Part shown: one piece after another, positions 15,647 through 24,133 of the stretch
Numbering within the stretch: position 1 is the stretch's first letter
Layout of the letters: every line of letters starts with the position of its first letter
Assembly: GCA_016710365.1 (NCBI GenBank)
Contig: JADJVW010000061.1
Coordinates: 53,915 to 117,914, forward strand
Direction: 5' to 3'
Source of the DNA: Candidatus Caldilinea saccharophila
Lineage (GTDB): Bacteria; Chloroflexota; Anaerolineae; Caldilineales; Caldilineaceae
DNA: 64,000 nucleotides
Translations under genes and position numbers: made by a program
The notes under the pieces: model-generated
What the model saw: the letters and a program-made list of their open reading frames with translations, nothing else
Told to the model about the DNA's origin: nothing
Databases searched by the model: none

Positions 15647-16690
15647 TCAGCTCCAATGCTCGACAAAGTGCAATAAGGTGCGCAGCATGTTGTCGAAGAC
15701 CGCAAGCCGCGCCACTTCATAGCCATGGCTATTCTCGCGCACCTGACCGAAGCAGGCAATGCGCGCCGTCCCGCCCATGGCGAAGACCATGCTGGCGTCG
15801 CTGGCGCTCACGTCGTAGGCGACCGGCTGCAACTCTGTGCCCGCGGCGAGGGCGGCCGCACACAGGTCGGCGATGAGGCGCACATCGTAGGGCGCCACCC
15901 TGTCGCGCGTCCAGACGCCGGGCCGGCCATCCAGCGCCAGCCGCGACCCCGGCGTGATCGGGCATCCATCGACGGCGATAAAGACCTCCGGCTGTTCGCG
16001 GCGCGCCAGCACTTTGGCGCCCATGCCGCCCACCTCTTCTTGCACGGTGAAGGCGACGAGCGTCGGGCGCACCGGCTGGATGTGATCTGTCGCCAGCGTT
16101 TCGAGCAGCCGCAACAGCGCCACGACGCCTATGCGGTCGTCGAATGTCCACGCGCCCACCAGCGGATCCGCCGGATCGCCGAAAAGCACCGGGCCACAGT
16201 GCGAACGCAACGGCGCGCCGAGCGAACCAGGGCGCACGCCGGCCTCGCCAAGCTGGTTCGGCGTCAACCCCGTGATCACGCACACGTCCGACCATTCGAG
16301 TGTTTGCTCCCGCGCGCCATGCCCGGCGCCCATCGACAACACGCCGGTGATGGTGGCATGGTCGCCGAGAATTTCCACCGGCGTCTCGCCCAGCTTCCAC
16401 GGCAAGAGGCCGCCCGACCGGCCCACGCGCAGACGGCCATCCGGTTCGATGGCGTGCACCGCCAGCCCGATTTCGTCGATATGTGCGGCGTAGCAGACCA
16501 GCGGCGCGCTCTGATCTCGCCCTGGCAGGCGCACCCAGAGGTTGCCGGCGCCGTCCTGTTGCGGCGTGTAGCCCCAGCCTTCCAGCCGGCGGCGGAGATG
16601 CGCGGCCATTTTGTGCTCCATGCCCGACGGCGATGGATAGGCCAGCAGTTCGGAAAAAAGAGTGAGCGCCGGATGGCTGAGGTCGTTCAT
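15647..16690 (-). CDS. M42-family aminopeptidase (FrvX/glutamyl aminopeptidase-like)
   Basis: This 347-residue cytoplasmic metallopeptidase has the M42 di-metal site: AHIDEIG (His70 and Asp72), the bridging Asp in AWTFDDRIG, catalytic and ligand Glu in QEEVGGMGA, and a late His in RENSHGYE. Family members form dodecameric TET-like complexes that trim short peptides. The gene is 1-2 bp from the lipoprotein gene and its 5' end overlaps the glycosyltransferase 3' end by four bases (16687-16690), so 14138-19612 may form one transcription unit. Confidence 0.92.
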   Translation of the reverse strand: MNDLSHPALTLFSELLAYPSPSGMEHKMAAHLRRRLEGWGYTPQQDGAGNLWVRLPGRDQSAPLVCYAAHIDEIGLAVHAIEPDGRLRVGRSGGLLPWKLGETPVEILGDHATITGVLSMGAGHGAREQTLEWSDVCVITGLTPNQLGEAGVRPGSLGAPLRSHCGPVLFGDPADPLVGAWTFDDRIGVVALLRLLETLATDHIQPVRPTLVAFTVQEEVGGMGAKVLARREQPEVFIAVDGCPITPGSRLALDGRPGVWTRDRVAPYDVRLIADLCAAALAAGTELQPVAYDVSASDASMVFAMGGTARIACFGQVRENSHGYEVARLAVFDNMLRTLLHFVEHWS

Positions 16691-18315
16691 GGCAGATCTC
16701 CTATCTCCAAATTTATGGCATTCTCGGCGAGGCTTTGTCCAGCGGCGTCCTTCGCCAGCAGCCGCGCACCGCTCGCCGGGTCGTACATGCCCACGCGCAA
16801 TCGATACTTGCCCGCCGGCAGGGTAGCCGGCAGCGCCAGCCTGTGCTCATCGATCACGACTTCGCCCTCGATCCATTGTTCTGTGCCGTAATCGCCCGCG
16901 GGCAGCGCGTCGGACTGCGCAAGGAGCGCGCCGTCCGGCCCAAGCAAGTGGACGAAGACCTTCTGCCCGGCTGCCAGTGGCGCTAACGCCTGCCAGATCA
17001 GCCGCACCTTCAGTTCGTCGCCCGCGCGCGCGATGTCAGCGCCGACCAGCCGAATCGCGCTGCCCAGGGTCGCATCAACGTGCTGGTCGACTTCCGGCAG
17101 ATCGAACGCACGCGTCGAGGGCTGGACGGTCACTTGGGCAAAGGGTTGGTCGTACTCTTCGGTCGTGACATGCAGCAGATAGTCGCCGCGGGCAGTGGTT
17201 GGCGGGACGCGCAGGTGAAGCCGGCGGCAGATCACCTCTCCGGCGCGCCAGGTCGCGCCGGGTGCAACCGCACCGGTATAGAGCACCGCCGCCGGGTCAC
17301 TTTGCAGCGTGAGCGTGATAGGCAGCTCGCGAGACTGCTCCGCGCCTTGCATGTACAAATCGAGCGTCAACGGCGCGCCCGCTTCGGTCGTGGCCGCCGA
17401 AAGCGTATGGCCGATCAAGGTCAGGCCAGGCGCCAGCGGGATCGAGCTAGGCATGGCAGGCTGCACCTGCGCCGCGGGCCGCGATGTGAAAGGCAGCGTC
17501 CACATCCCGGCGAGCGCCGCGTCGCCTGGAGCATCGAGACGTGGGCGCCGCGCGCCGTCGGCGGCAAGTTCGTACCAGCCGGCCAACACGCGCACTGCTT
17601 CGCCCCCGCTGCACACGTCCGTGATTTCCGGGCGGTAGCGCTGCGCCACACGTTCGCCCCCGCGCCAGATCGTCGTCGGAAAGGTTCCGTCGCCGGGGAT
17701 GACGTCCGCCTGACCGATGCGTTGGCCGCGTGCGTCGATCAGATGCACGAACGAGGTGAGATAGCGACGCGTACCCGCTTCCGCCTGCCAGTGCAGCAGG
17801 AGCGAACCATCCTCCTCGCCCGCGCGCATCCCGATCAGCGATGGTGCGTCATCAAAGCGCGCGGTCGCGGTCTGGTCGGGCGCAAAGCCGGTCGGCCATG
17901 CCTGCGCCTGCGCCGCCTCAACCTGCACGTAGAACATCAGCGGCCGGCCAAATCGGTCGTCGAGCGTGCGCACGGGTTCTCCCCACAGCATGGCCACCGC
18001 GTCGGCAAAATCACGCTGCTCGGAAGGGAAGGCATAGATCGCGCCCTTGCCCGGCTCCGGCAGCACCAGCGCCTGCGTCGCGTCGAGCGAACGGATGCGG
18101 TAATCGCGCAGAAAGGTGACCGTGGCATGCGTCGACCAGAGCGGCGAAAGATAAATGGCATAGCCTGCGTCACCGCGCGCCTTCATCCAATCGACCGCGT
18201 CGACTTTGTCCGCATCGTAGACGTAATAGACTTCGGGGTAGCTGGGGAAGCGCACGAAATAGTCGTAAAAGGTCACCGCGCCGCTCGCCGCGATCAGCGC
18301 GCCGGCCAGGGGCAT
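16687..18315 (-). CDS. GT39-like glycosyltransferase, C-terminal part (after frameshift)
   Basis: This 542-codon frame is the continuation of the membrane glycosyltransferase upstream. It opens with what should be the last membrane helix (PLAGALIAASGAVTFYDYFV) and then two or more external beta-sandwich domains (WQAEAGTRRYLTSFVHLID and LAAGQKVFVHLLGPDGAL are parallel blocks). An ATG exists at 18315, but it lies inside the helix region, so this is better seen as the second half of one protein of about 970 residues. The frame can be joined to the first half by a single-base shift between about 18334 and 18346. Confidence 0.75.
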   Translation of the reverse strand: MPLAGALIAASGAVTFYDYFVRFPSYPEVYYVYDADKVDAVDWMKARGDAGYAIYLSPLWSTHATVTFLRDYRIRSLDATQALVLPEPGKGAIYAFPSEQRDFADAVAMLWGEPVRTLDDRFGRPLMFYVQVEAAQAQAWPTGFAPDQTATARFDDAPSLIGMRAGEEDGSLLLHWQAEAGTRRYLTSFVHLIDARGQRIGQADVIPGDGTFPTTIWRGGERVAQRYRPEITDVCSGGEAVRVLAGWYELAADGARRPRLDAPGDAALAGMWTLPFTSRPAAQVQPAMPSSIPLAPGLTLIGHTLSAATTEAGAPLTLDLYMQGAEQSRELPITLTLQSDPAAVLYTGAVAPGATWRAGEVICRRLHLRVPPTTARGDYLLHVTTEEYDQPFAQVTVQPSTRAFDLPEVDQHVDATLGSAIRLVGADIARAGDELKVRLIWQALAPLAAGQKVFVHLLGPDGALLAQSDALPAGDYGTEQWIEGEVVIDEHRLALPATLPAGKYRLRVGMYDPASGARLLAKDAAGQSLAENAINLEIGDLP

Positions 18316-19612
18316 AGCGCCACGCCGCTTGTCCCTGCGTGCGGATGACGAGCCACGTCAGCCCCAAGCCCGCGCCCAGCATCACCGGCGGCGCCGCGGC
18401 CAGCGTGCGCGAGTAGTTGGGCGCGGCGTCGCTCAGCACCGACGGCGCCAGCATCAGGATTGCCCACGCCAGCATCAGAAAGAGCGCGTCGCGATCCGGG
18501 TCGGGTTGCGCCTTATCCTTGCCAAGCAGTCGCCACACCCACCACACGACGCCGATGTAGAAGGGGATCGCCATAAACCAGTCGAAGACCGGGCGGTCGG
18601 GAATGCCATGCGCCCATTCCAGATCGCCATCAAAGCTGAACATGCCGAGCACGCGCAGGATGTTGATCGCCAGCAGTTGCCACGGCGACGCGTCGCCAGC
18701 GACGCGTGCGGCAAAGATCGAGACCTCCGACGCATGGCCGACAAAGAACTCCGGGTAGCGCAGAAACTCCAGACCAAGCGGCAGGAAGACGACAAACGCC
18801 ACTGCGCCCGTCACCAGCAAGCCAAACAACGGATTGTCCGGCCTGAATTTACGCCGTTCAGGATATCGCCACAGCAGCCAAAGCGTGTACGCAATCAGCA
18901 CAAAAGGGATCAAGCGGCCGGTCGGATTGTTCCACACGCCCAGCCCCGCCAGCACACCGCTCAAGAGAAAAGCGAGCCAGACGAGGGACGAAGGGGCGAA
19001 TTGTGAATTGTGAATGGCGAATGGTGAATTGTGAAGGGCAGACGTCTCCCTGTCTCCCTGTCTCCCCCTCTCTCCCCCTCCCCCTGTCTCCCCCTCTTTT
19101 CGCACCTCCGCGCCTCTGCGCCTCTGCATTAAAGAATTGCTGAGGTCGCACCCCAGCCAGAAGAAGCCAAAGACGCCGCTTAGGATCAGCGGCATGAGGA
19201 TGATGCGGATGCCGTAATGGCTGAAGTGGATGTGCCAGTAATTGACGGCCAACGCCAGCGCGGTGAGCGCGGCCAGCAGTTGGCTGTGACGCCGGAAGAG
19301 CGTTCGCACCAGCCCATAGGCAGCCGCCACCGTGACGGTCCCGGCCAGCGCCGAGGCCAGCCGCAGCGTCCAGAGGTCGAGGCGGCCGGTCAGCAGCCCG
19401 AGCGCGGCCTGATAGTAGGTGTAGAGCACCTCGCGGCCACCGTTCGCGGGCAGAAAGAGCGGGCGATTGCCCGCCAGCACCTGGCTGGCGTCGATGGCGT
19501 TGAACGCCTCGTCAAACTGTGGGCCGGGCGGCGTCACGCCAAGCTGGTAGAAGCGCAGCGCGCCGGCCAGCAGCGTGATGAGGAACAGGATCAACCAATC
19601 GCGACGTGTCAT
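18170..19612 (-). CDS. GT39/ArnT-like membrane glycosyltransferase, N-terminal part
   Basis: This part has about ten membrane helices and the GT-C-type acidic loop near the N-terminus (PGPQFDEAFNAIDASQVLAG), in which the Asp-Glu pair is expected to bind the lipid-linked sugar donor. It would transfer a sugar from a polyprenyl phosphate carrier to an envelope acceptor. After about residue 440 (LTWLVIRTQ) the frame loses similarity and ends at 18170, while the next frame continues the fold, so a single-base shift is likely. Residues about 158-209 come from an inserted repeat (see 18986-19141). Start at 19612 begins with MTRRDWLILF, a normal signal-anchor start. Confidence 0.82.
   Translation of the reverse strand: MTRRDWLILFLITLLAGALRFYQLGVTPPGPQFDEAFNAIDASQVLAGNRPLFLPANGGREVLYTYYQAALGLLTGRLDLWTLRLASALAGTVTVAAAYGLVRTLFRRHSQLLAALTALALAVNYWHIHFSHYGIRIILMPLILSGVFGFFWLGCDLSNSLMQRRRGAEVRKEGETGGGGERGRQGDRETSALHNSPFAIHNSQFAPSSLVWLAFLLSGVLAGLGVWNNPTGRLIPFVLIAYTLWLLWRYPERRKFRPDNPLFGLLVTGAVAFVVFLPLGLEFLRYPEFFVGHASEVSIFAARVAGDASPWQLLAINILRVLGMFSFDGDLEWAHGIPDRPVFDWFMAIPFYIGVVWWVWRLLGKDKAQPDPDRDALFLMLAWAILMLAPSVLSDAAPNYSRTLAAAPPVMLGAGLGLTWLVIRTQGQAAWRYAPGRRADRGERRGDLLRLFRALPQLPRSLLRLRCGQSRRGRLDEGAR
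18986..19141. repeat. Composite repeat inserted in-frame in the glycosyltransferase gene
   Basis: On the coding strand this block reads as family A repeat (GCAGAGGCGCAGAGGCGCGG), then short tandem GGGAGACA units, then tandem ACAATTC/CCATTC units. It encodes a loop rich in Arg, Gly and Glu (residues about 158-209), placed between two membrane helices, without breaking the frame. No other part of the protein has such composition. Confidence 0.75.
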
Positions 19613-19654
19613 GGTGGAGAAGGATTGTACCCTGAAGGGCGGCGATTAACTGAA

Positions 19655-20305
19655 TCAGGGACGGTTGACGATCCCATAGCGCAGCGCCAGCACCGCGGCC
19701 TGCGTACGGTCGGTGACGTCAAGCTTGGCGAAGAGCGTGCTGACGTAGTTCTGGATGGTGCCCTTGGAGAGAAAGAGTCGTTCGGCAATCTCGGCGTTGC
19801 TCATGCCTTCGGCGATGAGTTCGAGGATTTCACGCTCGCGTGGGCTGAGGTCGAAGGTCAGGGTGCTGCCTGTAGCCGGCGCCGAAGCGTGGGAGACGAA
19901 TTGGAAAAGTTTGCCGGCCACCTTGGGATCGATATAGGTGCTGCCCGTCGCCGTCCCACGGATCGCTTCAATGATCTGGTCGCGCGGCGCATCTTTGAGC
20001 AGATAACCCGACGCGCCGGCGCGGATGGCGTCGAAAACCCATTCGTCGTCGTCGTAGGTCGTCAGCACCAGCACGCGCGTGGCCGGGTGTTCCTGGCGGA
20101 TGCGCTCCGTCGCCTGGATGCCGTTCATGACCGGCATGCGCAGGTCCATCAGCACGACATCCGGGGCGAGCTGCGCCACCTGCTCAACCGCCTCCAGCCC
20201 ATTCTCGACGCTGCCCACTACGTCGATATTGCCAGCCTGCCGCAGGATCACGCGCAATCCTTCGGTGACGATCGATTGATCGTCGCACAACAGCACGCGG
20301 ATCAT
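19655..20305 (-). CDS. NarL/LuxR-type response regulator
   Basis: This 216-residue protein has a receiver domain with acidic D8/D9, phospho-acceptor D54 (VVLMDLRMP), T82 and K104, then a LuxR-type helix-turn-helix at about residues 148-210 (LSPREREILELIAEGMSNAE, with the recognition helix near KGTIQNYVSTLFAKL). It should bind DNA when phosphorylated by the histidine kinase encoded immediately upstream (20302 overlap of four bases). The target genes are not evident; two export systems lie just beyond the kinase in the opposite direction. Confidence 0.93.
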   Translation of the reverse strand: MIRVLLCDDQSIVTEGLRVILRQAGNIDVVGSVENGLEAVEQVAQLAPDVVLMDLRMPVMNGIQATERIRQEHPATRVLVLTTYDDDEWVFDAIRAGASGYLLKDAPRDQIIEAIRGTATGSTYIDPKVAGKLFQFVSHASAPATGSTLTFDLSPREREILELIAEGMSNAEIAERLFLSKGTIQNYVSTLFAKLDVTDRTQAAVLALRYGIVNRP

Positions 20306-21672
20306 AGCGCCACCAGCTTGATGGTCGTGCCGGCGCCGGGCGCACTCGTCACCGTGAGCGTCCCCTGCATCATCGTTGCGCGTTCGTGCATCAATTGCAA
20401 CCCAACATGATCCCCCTTGACCTCGCCGGCGTCAAAGCCGCAACCATTGTCCTGGACGCGCAGGGTGACAGCCCCGTTGTAGGTCAGCGCCACCGCCAGC
20501 CGTGAGGCGCGGGCATGATGCACCACGTTGGCCAGCGCTTCCTGGGCGATGCGATAGATGCCCTGTTCGATTGCCGGTGACAGATTGGGCTGCGTTTCCG
20601 GCACTTCTACTTGCAGCGCCAGACCGTTGCGCTGCGCCGTGGTGATCGCCAAATTTTTGATCGCCAGCGCCAGCCCGAGGTCGTCGAGCGGCGTAGCGCG
20701 CAGCGCGTGCATGGCGCGCCGCGTCTCGGTCAGGCCGGAACGCGTCTGCGCCAGCGCCTTGCCCAGAATGAGATGCGCCTCGTCCGGCGCGGTGGTCATG
20801 GCGCTATCGACTGCCTCGAGCTGAACGGCGACCGCGCTCAGCGAGTGGGCCAGCGTGTCGTGCAGCTCGCGCGCCATGCGGTTGCGTTCGTGGCTGACGG
20901 CAAGTTGTTCCTGCGCCGCGGCGTATTGCGTCAACTGCACATTGGCTTCGGTCAGGGCGGCGCGCTGAGCGCGCTGGGCCGCCATCATACGCGTGATGGC
21001 AAAGCCGACCATCGCATAGATTGCCACGTGGATCATAACCTGAAAAAGCAGAGGCGCCCAGGGCATTGCTTCATGGAGCAGAAGCGGCAGCAGCGCCGTC
21101 ACTTCGGCGACGGCCAGAAAAAGTAGATACCAGAACACCTGCCGCAGCGAATACTGCCACGCCACGATAACGACGCCAAACAGCAACACCACAAAGAGTG
21201 TCCACGCGCCACCGACGCCCAGCAGCAGCGCCACCTGCTGTGGGGCGGTCGCCGTATCTGCCACAAATTTGAGCGCCCAGACGCTAAAGGCCGCCTGGCT
21301 CACTGCGGCCGCCACAGCATAATAGATGGCAAAGAGTGGTAGATGCCAGCGCCCCAGGCGCGCAATCAACTGCGGCCAGAAGACCAGCAGCACGACCGGG
21401 ATCGTCAGCAGTATACGCAGCACCACCGGTTGCATGGCGGAGCTGACCTCGACGACAACCTGGCGCAGTGCGCTGCCGCGGGTCAGGCCGCCCAGTGAGA
21501 GCATCACCTCTCTGCTCCACGGAAAGGCGGCGACAGTGGCGACCAGCAGCAGCAGTTGGATGCCAACCAGCATCTGCAGCACACCAAGCAAGCCGGGCTC
21601 CATATAGGGATGTTCGTCGGCTGGTGTCGTTGCTACAGGCAGACCCAGCGCAGAAGGTTGGACGCTTTGCAT
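20302..21672 (-). CDS. Sensor histidine kinase (HisKA_3, NarX/DesK-like)
   Basis: This 456-residue membrane kinase has six or seven N-terminal membrane helices (residues about 25-225), a short coiled linker (QYAAAQEQLAVSHERN), then the HisKA_3 box RELHDTLAHSLSAV with the phospho-His, and a compact ATPase with the N box NVVHHARAS and G1 box VQDNGCGFD. It lacks a large external sensor domain, so the signal is probably sensed within the membrane, as in DesK-like kinases. The ATG at 21672 is preferred over one seven codons upstream because the extended -10 (TGCTATACT) lies between them. Confidence 0.9.
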   Translation of the reverse strand: MQSVQPSALGLPVATTPADEHPYMEPGLLGVLQMLVGIQLLLLVATVAAFPWSREVMLSLGGLTRGSALRQVVVEVSSAMQPVVLRILLTIPVVLLVFWPQLIARLGRWHLPLFAIYYAVAAAVSQAAFSVWALKFVADTATAPQQVALLLGVGGAWTLFVVLLFGVVIVAWQYSLRQVFWYLLFLAVAEVTALLPLLLHEAMPWAPLLFQVMIHVAIYAMVGFAITRMMAAQRAQRAALTEANVQLTQYAAAQEQLAVSHERNRMARELHDTLAHSLSAVAVQLEAVDSAMTTAPDEAHLILGKALAQTRSGLTETRRAMHALRATPLDDLGLALAIKNLAITTAQRNGLALQVEVPETQPNLSPAIEQGIYRIAQEALANVVHHARASRLAVALTYNGAVTLRVQDNGCGFDAGEVKGDHVGLQLMHERATMMQGTLTVTSAPGAGTTIKLVAL

Positions 21673-21678
21673 GGCTAA

Positions 21679-21687
21679 AGTATAGCA
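21679..21687 (-). promoter_or_regulatory. Extended -10 promoter of the two-component genes (possibly leaderless)
   Basis: On the minus strand TGCTATACT has the TGn extension and ends seven bases before the chosen ATG (21672), so the predicted transcript would start at or within one base of the start codon. There is no Shine-Dalgarno sequence before the ATG. No good -35 is visible. Confidence 0.45.
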
Positions 21688-21873
21688 CGTCATGCAGAAG
21701 GCGCCACCCGCATCGCCTCATCTGCATGTATGCGTTTACTCATAAAAATAGGTGAGCACAGTCACCCCGCGCTTATGCCGCGCACACTGTTGGTCTGTCG
21801 CTGATTGCTTTATGCTCAGTAGAGTCAATTGGCAGCCGCCAGTTATGCAGAAGTCGAGCAGAGTAAGGAAGCT

Positions 21874-22611
21874 ATGAATCACACCAACGGACAAAATGGT
21901 GAAGCGCCAGTCATCGCCATCGACGCGGTCACCAAAACCTATCAGATGGGCGAGGTGGCCGTCCATGCGCTGCGCGGGGTCTCGCTGGAGGTGCAGGCGG
22001 GCGAGTATGTCGCCATCGTCGGCGCCAGCGGGTCGGGCAAGAGCACGCTGATGAACATCATCGGCCTGCTTGACCGCCCGACCGCCGGCAGCTACGCCAT
22101 CCGCGGGCAGGAGGTGGGACAGATCGGCAAGAGCGCGCAGGCCGACATCCGCAACCAGGAGATCGGCTTTGTTTTTCAGCGCTTCAACCTGCTGGCGCGC
22201 ACTTCGGCGCAGCGCCAGGTGGAGCTGCCACTCTTCTATGCGGGCGTCACCGGCGCAACCGCAAAGCAACGAGCCGTCGACGCACTCACCCGCGTCGGCT
22301 TGGGCGACCGGGTCGATCACCGGCCTGACCAGCTCTCTGGCGGTCAGCAGCAGCGCGTGGCGATTGCGCGTGCGCTGGTGACGCAGCCCAGCCTGCTGCT
22401 GGCCGACGAACCGACCGGCGCGCTCGACAGCAAGACCACGGTCGAAATTCTCGACCTGTTTGATGAACTGCACGCGCAGGGGTTGACCTTGGTCGTCGTC
22501 ACCCACGAACACAGCGTCGCCGAGCGTGCGGCGCGCGTGATCACGGTCAGCGACGGCGCGGTGATCAGCGATGTGCAGACAAATTCCGCCAGACAGGAGG
22601 CGCTGCAATGA
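21874..22611 (+). CDS. ABC transporter ATPase, MacB/LolD-like
   Basis: This 245-residue ATPase has Walker A GASGSGKST, the signature LSGGQQQRVAIARAL and Walker B LLLADEPTGALDS, with the family-typical switch His in THEHS. The ATG at 21874 follows AAGGAAG. The stop overlaps the ATG of an FtsX/MacB-type permease by four bases. With the adaptor gene at 24134 it forms a MacAB-like exporter for peptides, drugs or lipoproteins; in a cell with one membrane it would resemble the YknXYZ system. Confidence 0.93.
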   Translation: MNHTNGQNGEAPVIAIDAVTKTYQMGEVAVHALRGVSLEVQAGEYVAIVGASGSGKSTLMNIIGLLDRPTAGSYAIRGQEVGQIGKSAQADIRNQEIGFVFQRFNLLARTSAQRQVELPLFYAGVTGATAKQRAVDALTRVGLGDRVDHRPDQLSGGQQQRVAIARALVTQPSLLLADEPTGALDSKTTVEILDLFDELHAQGLTLVVVTHEHSVAERAARVITVSDGAVISDVQTNSARQEALQ

Positions 22612-23828
22612 GAATGTTTCGTTATTTTGGCGTGGCGCTTGGCAACATCGGCGTCAACAAGACGCGTTCGCTGCTCACCATGCTGGGCATCATCATCGGC
22701 GTGGCTGCGGTGCTGACGACGCTGGGGATTGCTTCCGGTGCGGCCAACAGCATCACCGCCGACATCGAGTCGCAAGGCACGAACCTGCTCGAGGTGAGCG
22801 CGGTGCGCGGCGCCGAAGGGAGCAGCCGGCTGACGCTGGCCGATGCGCGCGTGCTGAGCAACCGGGACGAGTTCCCGCAATTTGGCGGTGTGTCACCTAC
22901 GTACAGCGGGAGCGCCACCGTGACACGCGGCGCATCAACCACGGACGGCCAGGTTCAGGGTGTAACGTCAAGCTATCCGTCGGTCAGCACGGTGGAGATC
23001 GGCAGCGGGCGCTTTCTCAGCGCCGAAGAGGAGGCCAGCGGCGCGCGCGTCGTGGTGCTGGGCAGCGGGCTGGCCGATGACCTCTTTGGCAGCGAAGAGC
23101 CAATCGGGCAGGAAGTGCGCATCGGCAGCGATCTCTTCACGGTGGTTGGCGTGCTCGATCAGTCGGGCGGCAGCCGCTTTTTCAGCAACGACACCACGGC
23201 CTACGTCCCGCTCAGTGTGGCGCAGACGCGGCTCTTCAACGCCTCGCGCTATCGCGGCGAGCTGACGGTGAGCAGCATCAGCATCAAAGTGAGCGACGCC
23301 TACTCGATCGACCAGGCGGAGCAGGATGTCGAGGTGACGCTGCGCCTGCTGCACGGTCTGGGCGCGGACGACGACAACGACTTCAGCATCTTCAACCAGG
23401 CCAGCCTGCTCGATCTTGCCGGCAGCGTCTCGACCACCTTGTCGGTGCTGTTGGGCGGCATCGGCGCCATCAGCCTGCTCGTCGGCGGCATTGGCATCAT
23501 GAACATCATGCTCGTGACCGTGACCGAGCGCACCAATGAGATCGGCCTACGCCGCGCGCTGGGCGCCCACGACCGTGACATCCTGGTGCAGTTTCTCACC
23601 GAGGCGCTCCTGCTCTGCTTTATGGGCGGGTTGATCGGCGTCGGATTGAGCTACGGCGTCGGCGCGTTGTTGGGCGCCATTCCCGCCTTTCCGATCACGA
23701 TCGTGATCGAGCCGAACGCTGTGATCATGGCGTTGGCCGTCGCATCGGGCGCGGCAATCGTCTTTGGCCTCTACCCGGCGCTGCGCGCCACGCGGCTCGA
23801 TCCGGTGGAGGCGCTGCGCTATGAATAG
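22608..23828 (+). CDS. ABC transporter permease, MacB_PCD/FtsX type
   Basis: This 406-residue permease has one N-terminal helix (LLTMLGIIIGVAAVLTTLGIA), an external MacB-type domain at residues about 45-270, and three C-terminal helices of the FtsX domain (LSVLLGGIGAISLLVGGIGI, then ITIVIEP-flanked helices). The NEIGLRRALGA loop, which contacts the ATPase, is conserved. It dimerises and drives mechanotransmission export. It overlaps the ATPase gene by four bases; 305 bp separate it from the adaptor gene. Confidence 0.92.
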   Translation: MRMFRYFGVALGNIGVNKTRSLLTMLGIIIGVAAVLTTLGIASGAANSITADIESQGTNLLEVSAVRGAEGSSRLTLADARVLSNRDEFPQFGGVSPTYSGSATVTRGASTTDGQVQGVTSSYPSVSTVEIGSGRFLSAEEEASGARVVVLGSGLADDLFGSEEPIGQEVRIGSDLFTVVGVLDQSGGSRFFSNDTTAYVPLSVAQTRLFNASRYRGELTVSSISIKVSDAYSIDQAEQDVEVTLRLLHGLGADDDNDFSIFNQASLLDLAGSVSTTLSVLLGGIGAISLLVGGIGIMNIMLVTVTERTNEIGLRRALGAHDRDILVQFLTEALLLCFMGGLIGVGLSYGVGALLGAIPAFPITIVIEPNAVIMALAVASGAAIVFGLYPALRATRLDPVEALRYE

Positions 23829-23850
23829 AGTTGCGCGGGGCGTAAAAAGC

Positions 23851-23964
23851 ATCCACAGATGGGGCGGATTGCACAGATAAACAGCTATCGGTTCCTGCTT
23901 TGAAAGCAGTCATCGCAACCAAGATGTTCCTGAGAATCTGTGCCATCTGTGTAATCTGTGGACA
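23851..23964. repeat. Imperfect palindromic repeat, family E
   Basis: ATCCACAGAT at the left is mirrored at the right by ATCTGTGTAATCTGTGGAC, with CACAGAT units on each arm. The gap 23829-24133 holds this palindrome and, from about 24005, a further degenerate stretch of CAGAT-like units; no gene. It splits the export operon, since the adaptor gene follows in the same orientation. Confidence 0.65.
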
Positions 23965-24133
23965 GTTCTTCTGCTTGAGGTTTGGTTTGGACATCATAAA
24001 AGTTGATGCGCCTACAGATCAGGCAGATAGACCATGAATTAGACGGATTTGGTGGATAAGTCCGTGAAAATCTATTAACGCATGGGCAATTGAAATCAGG
24101 CTGTACAAGTACGAATATCAGAGAGAGGCAATT

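Noticed and set aside
17080..18348. A plus-strand frame of 422 codons across the glycosyltransferase
   Set aside because: Composition is Arg/Ala/Gln-rich without any motif; the minus-strand frame has domain structure.
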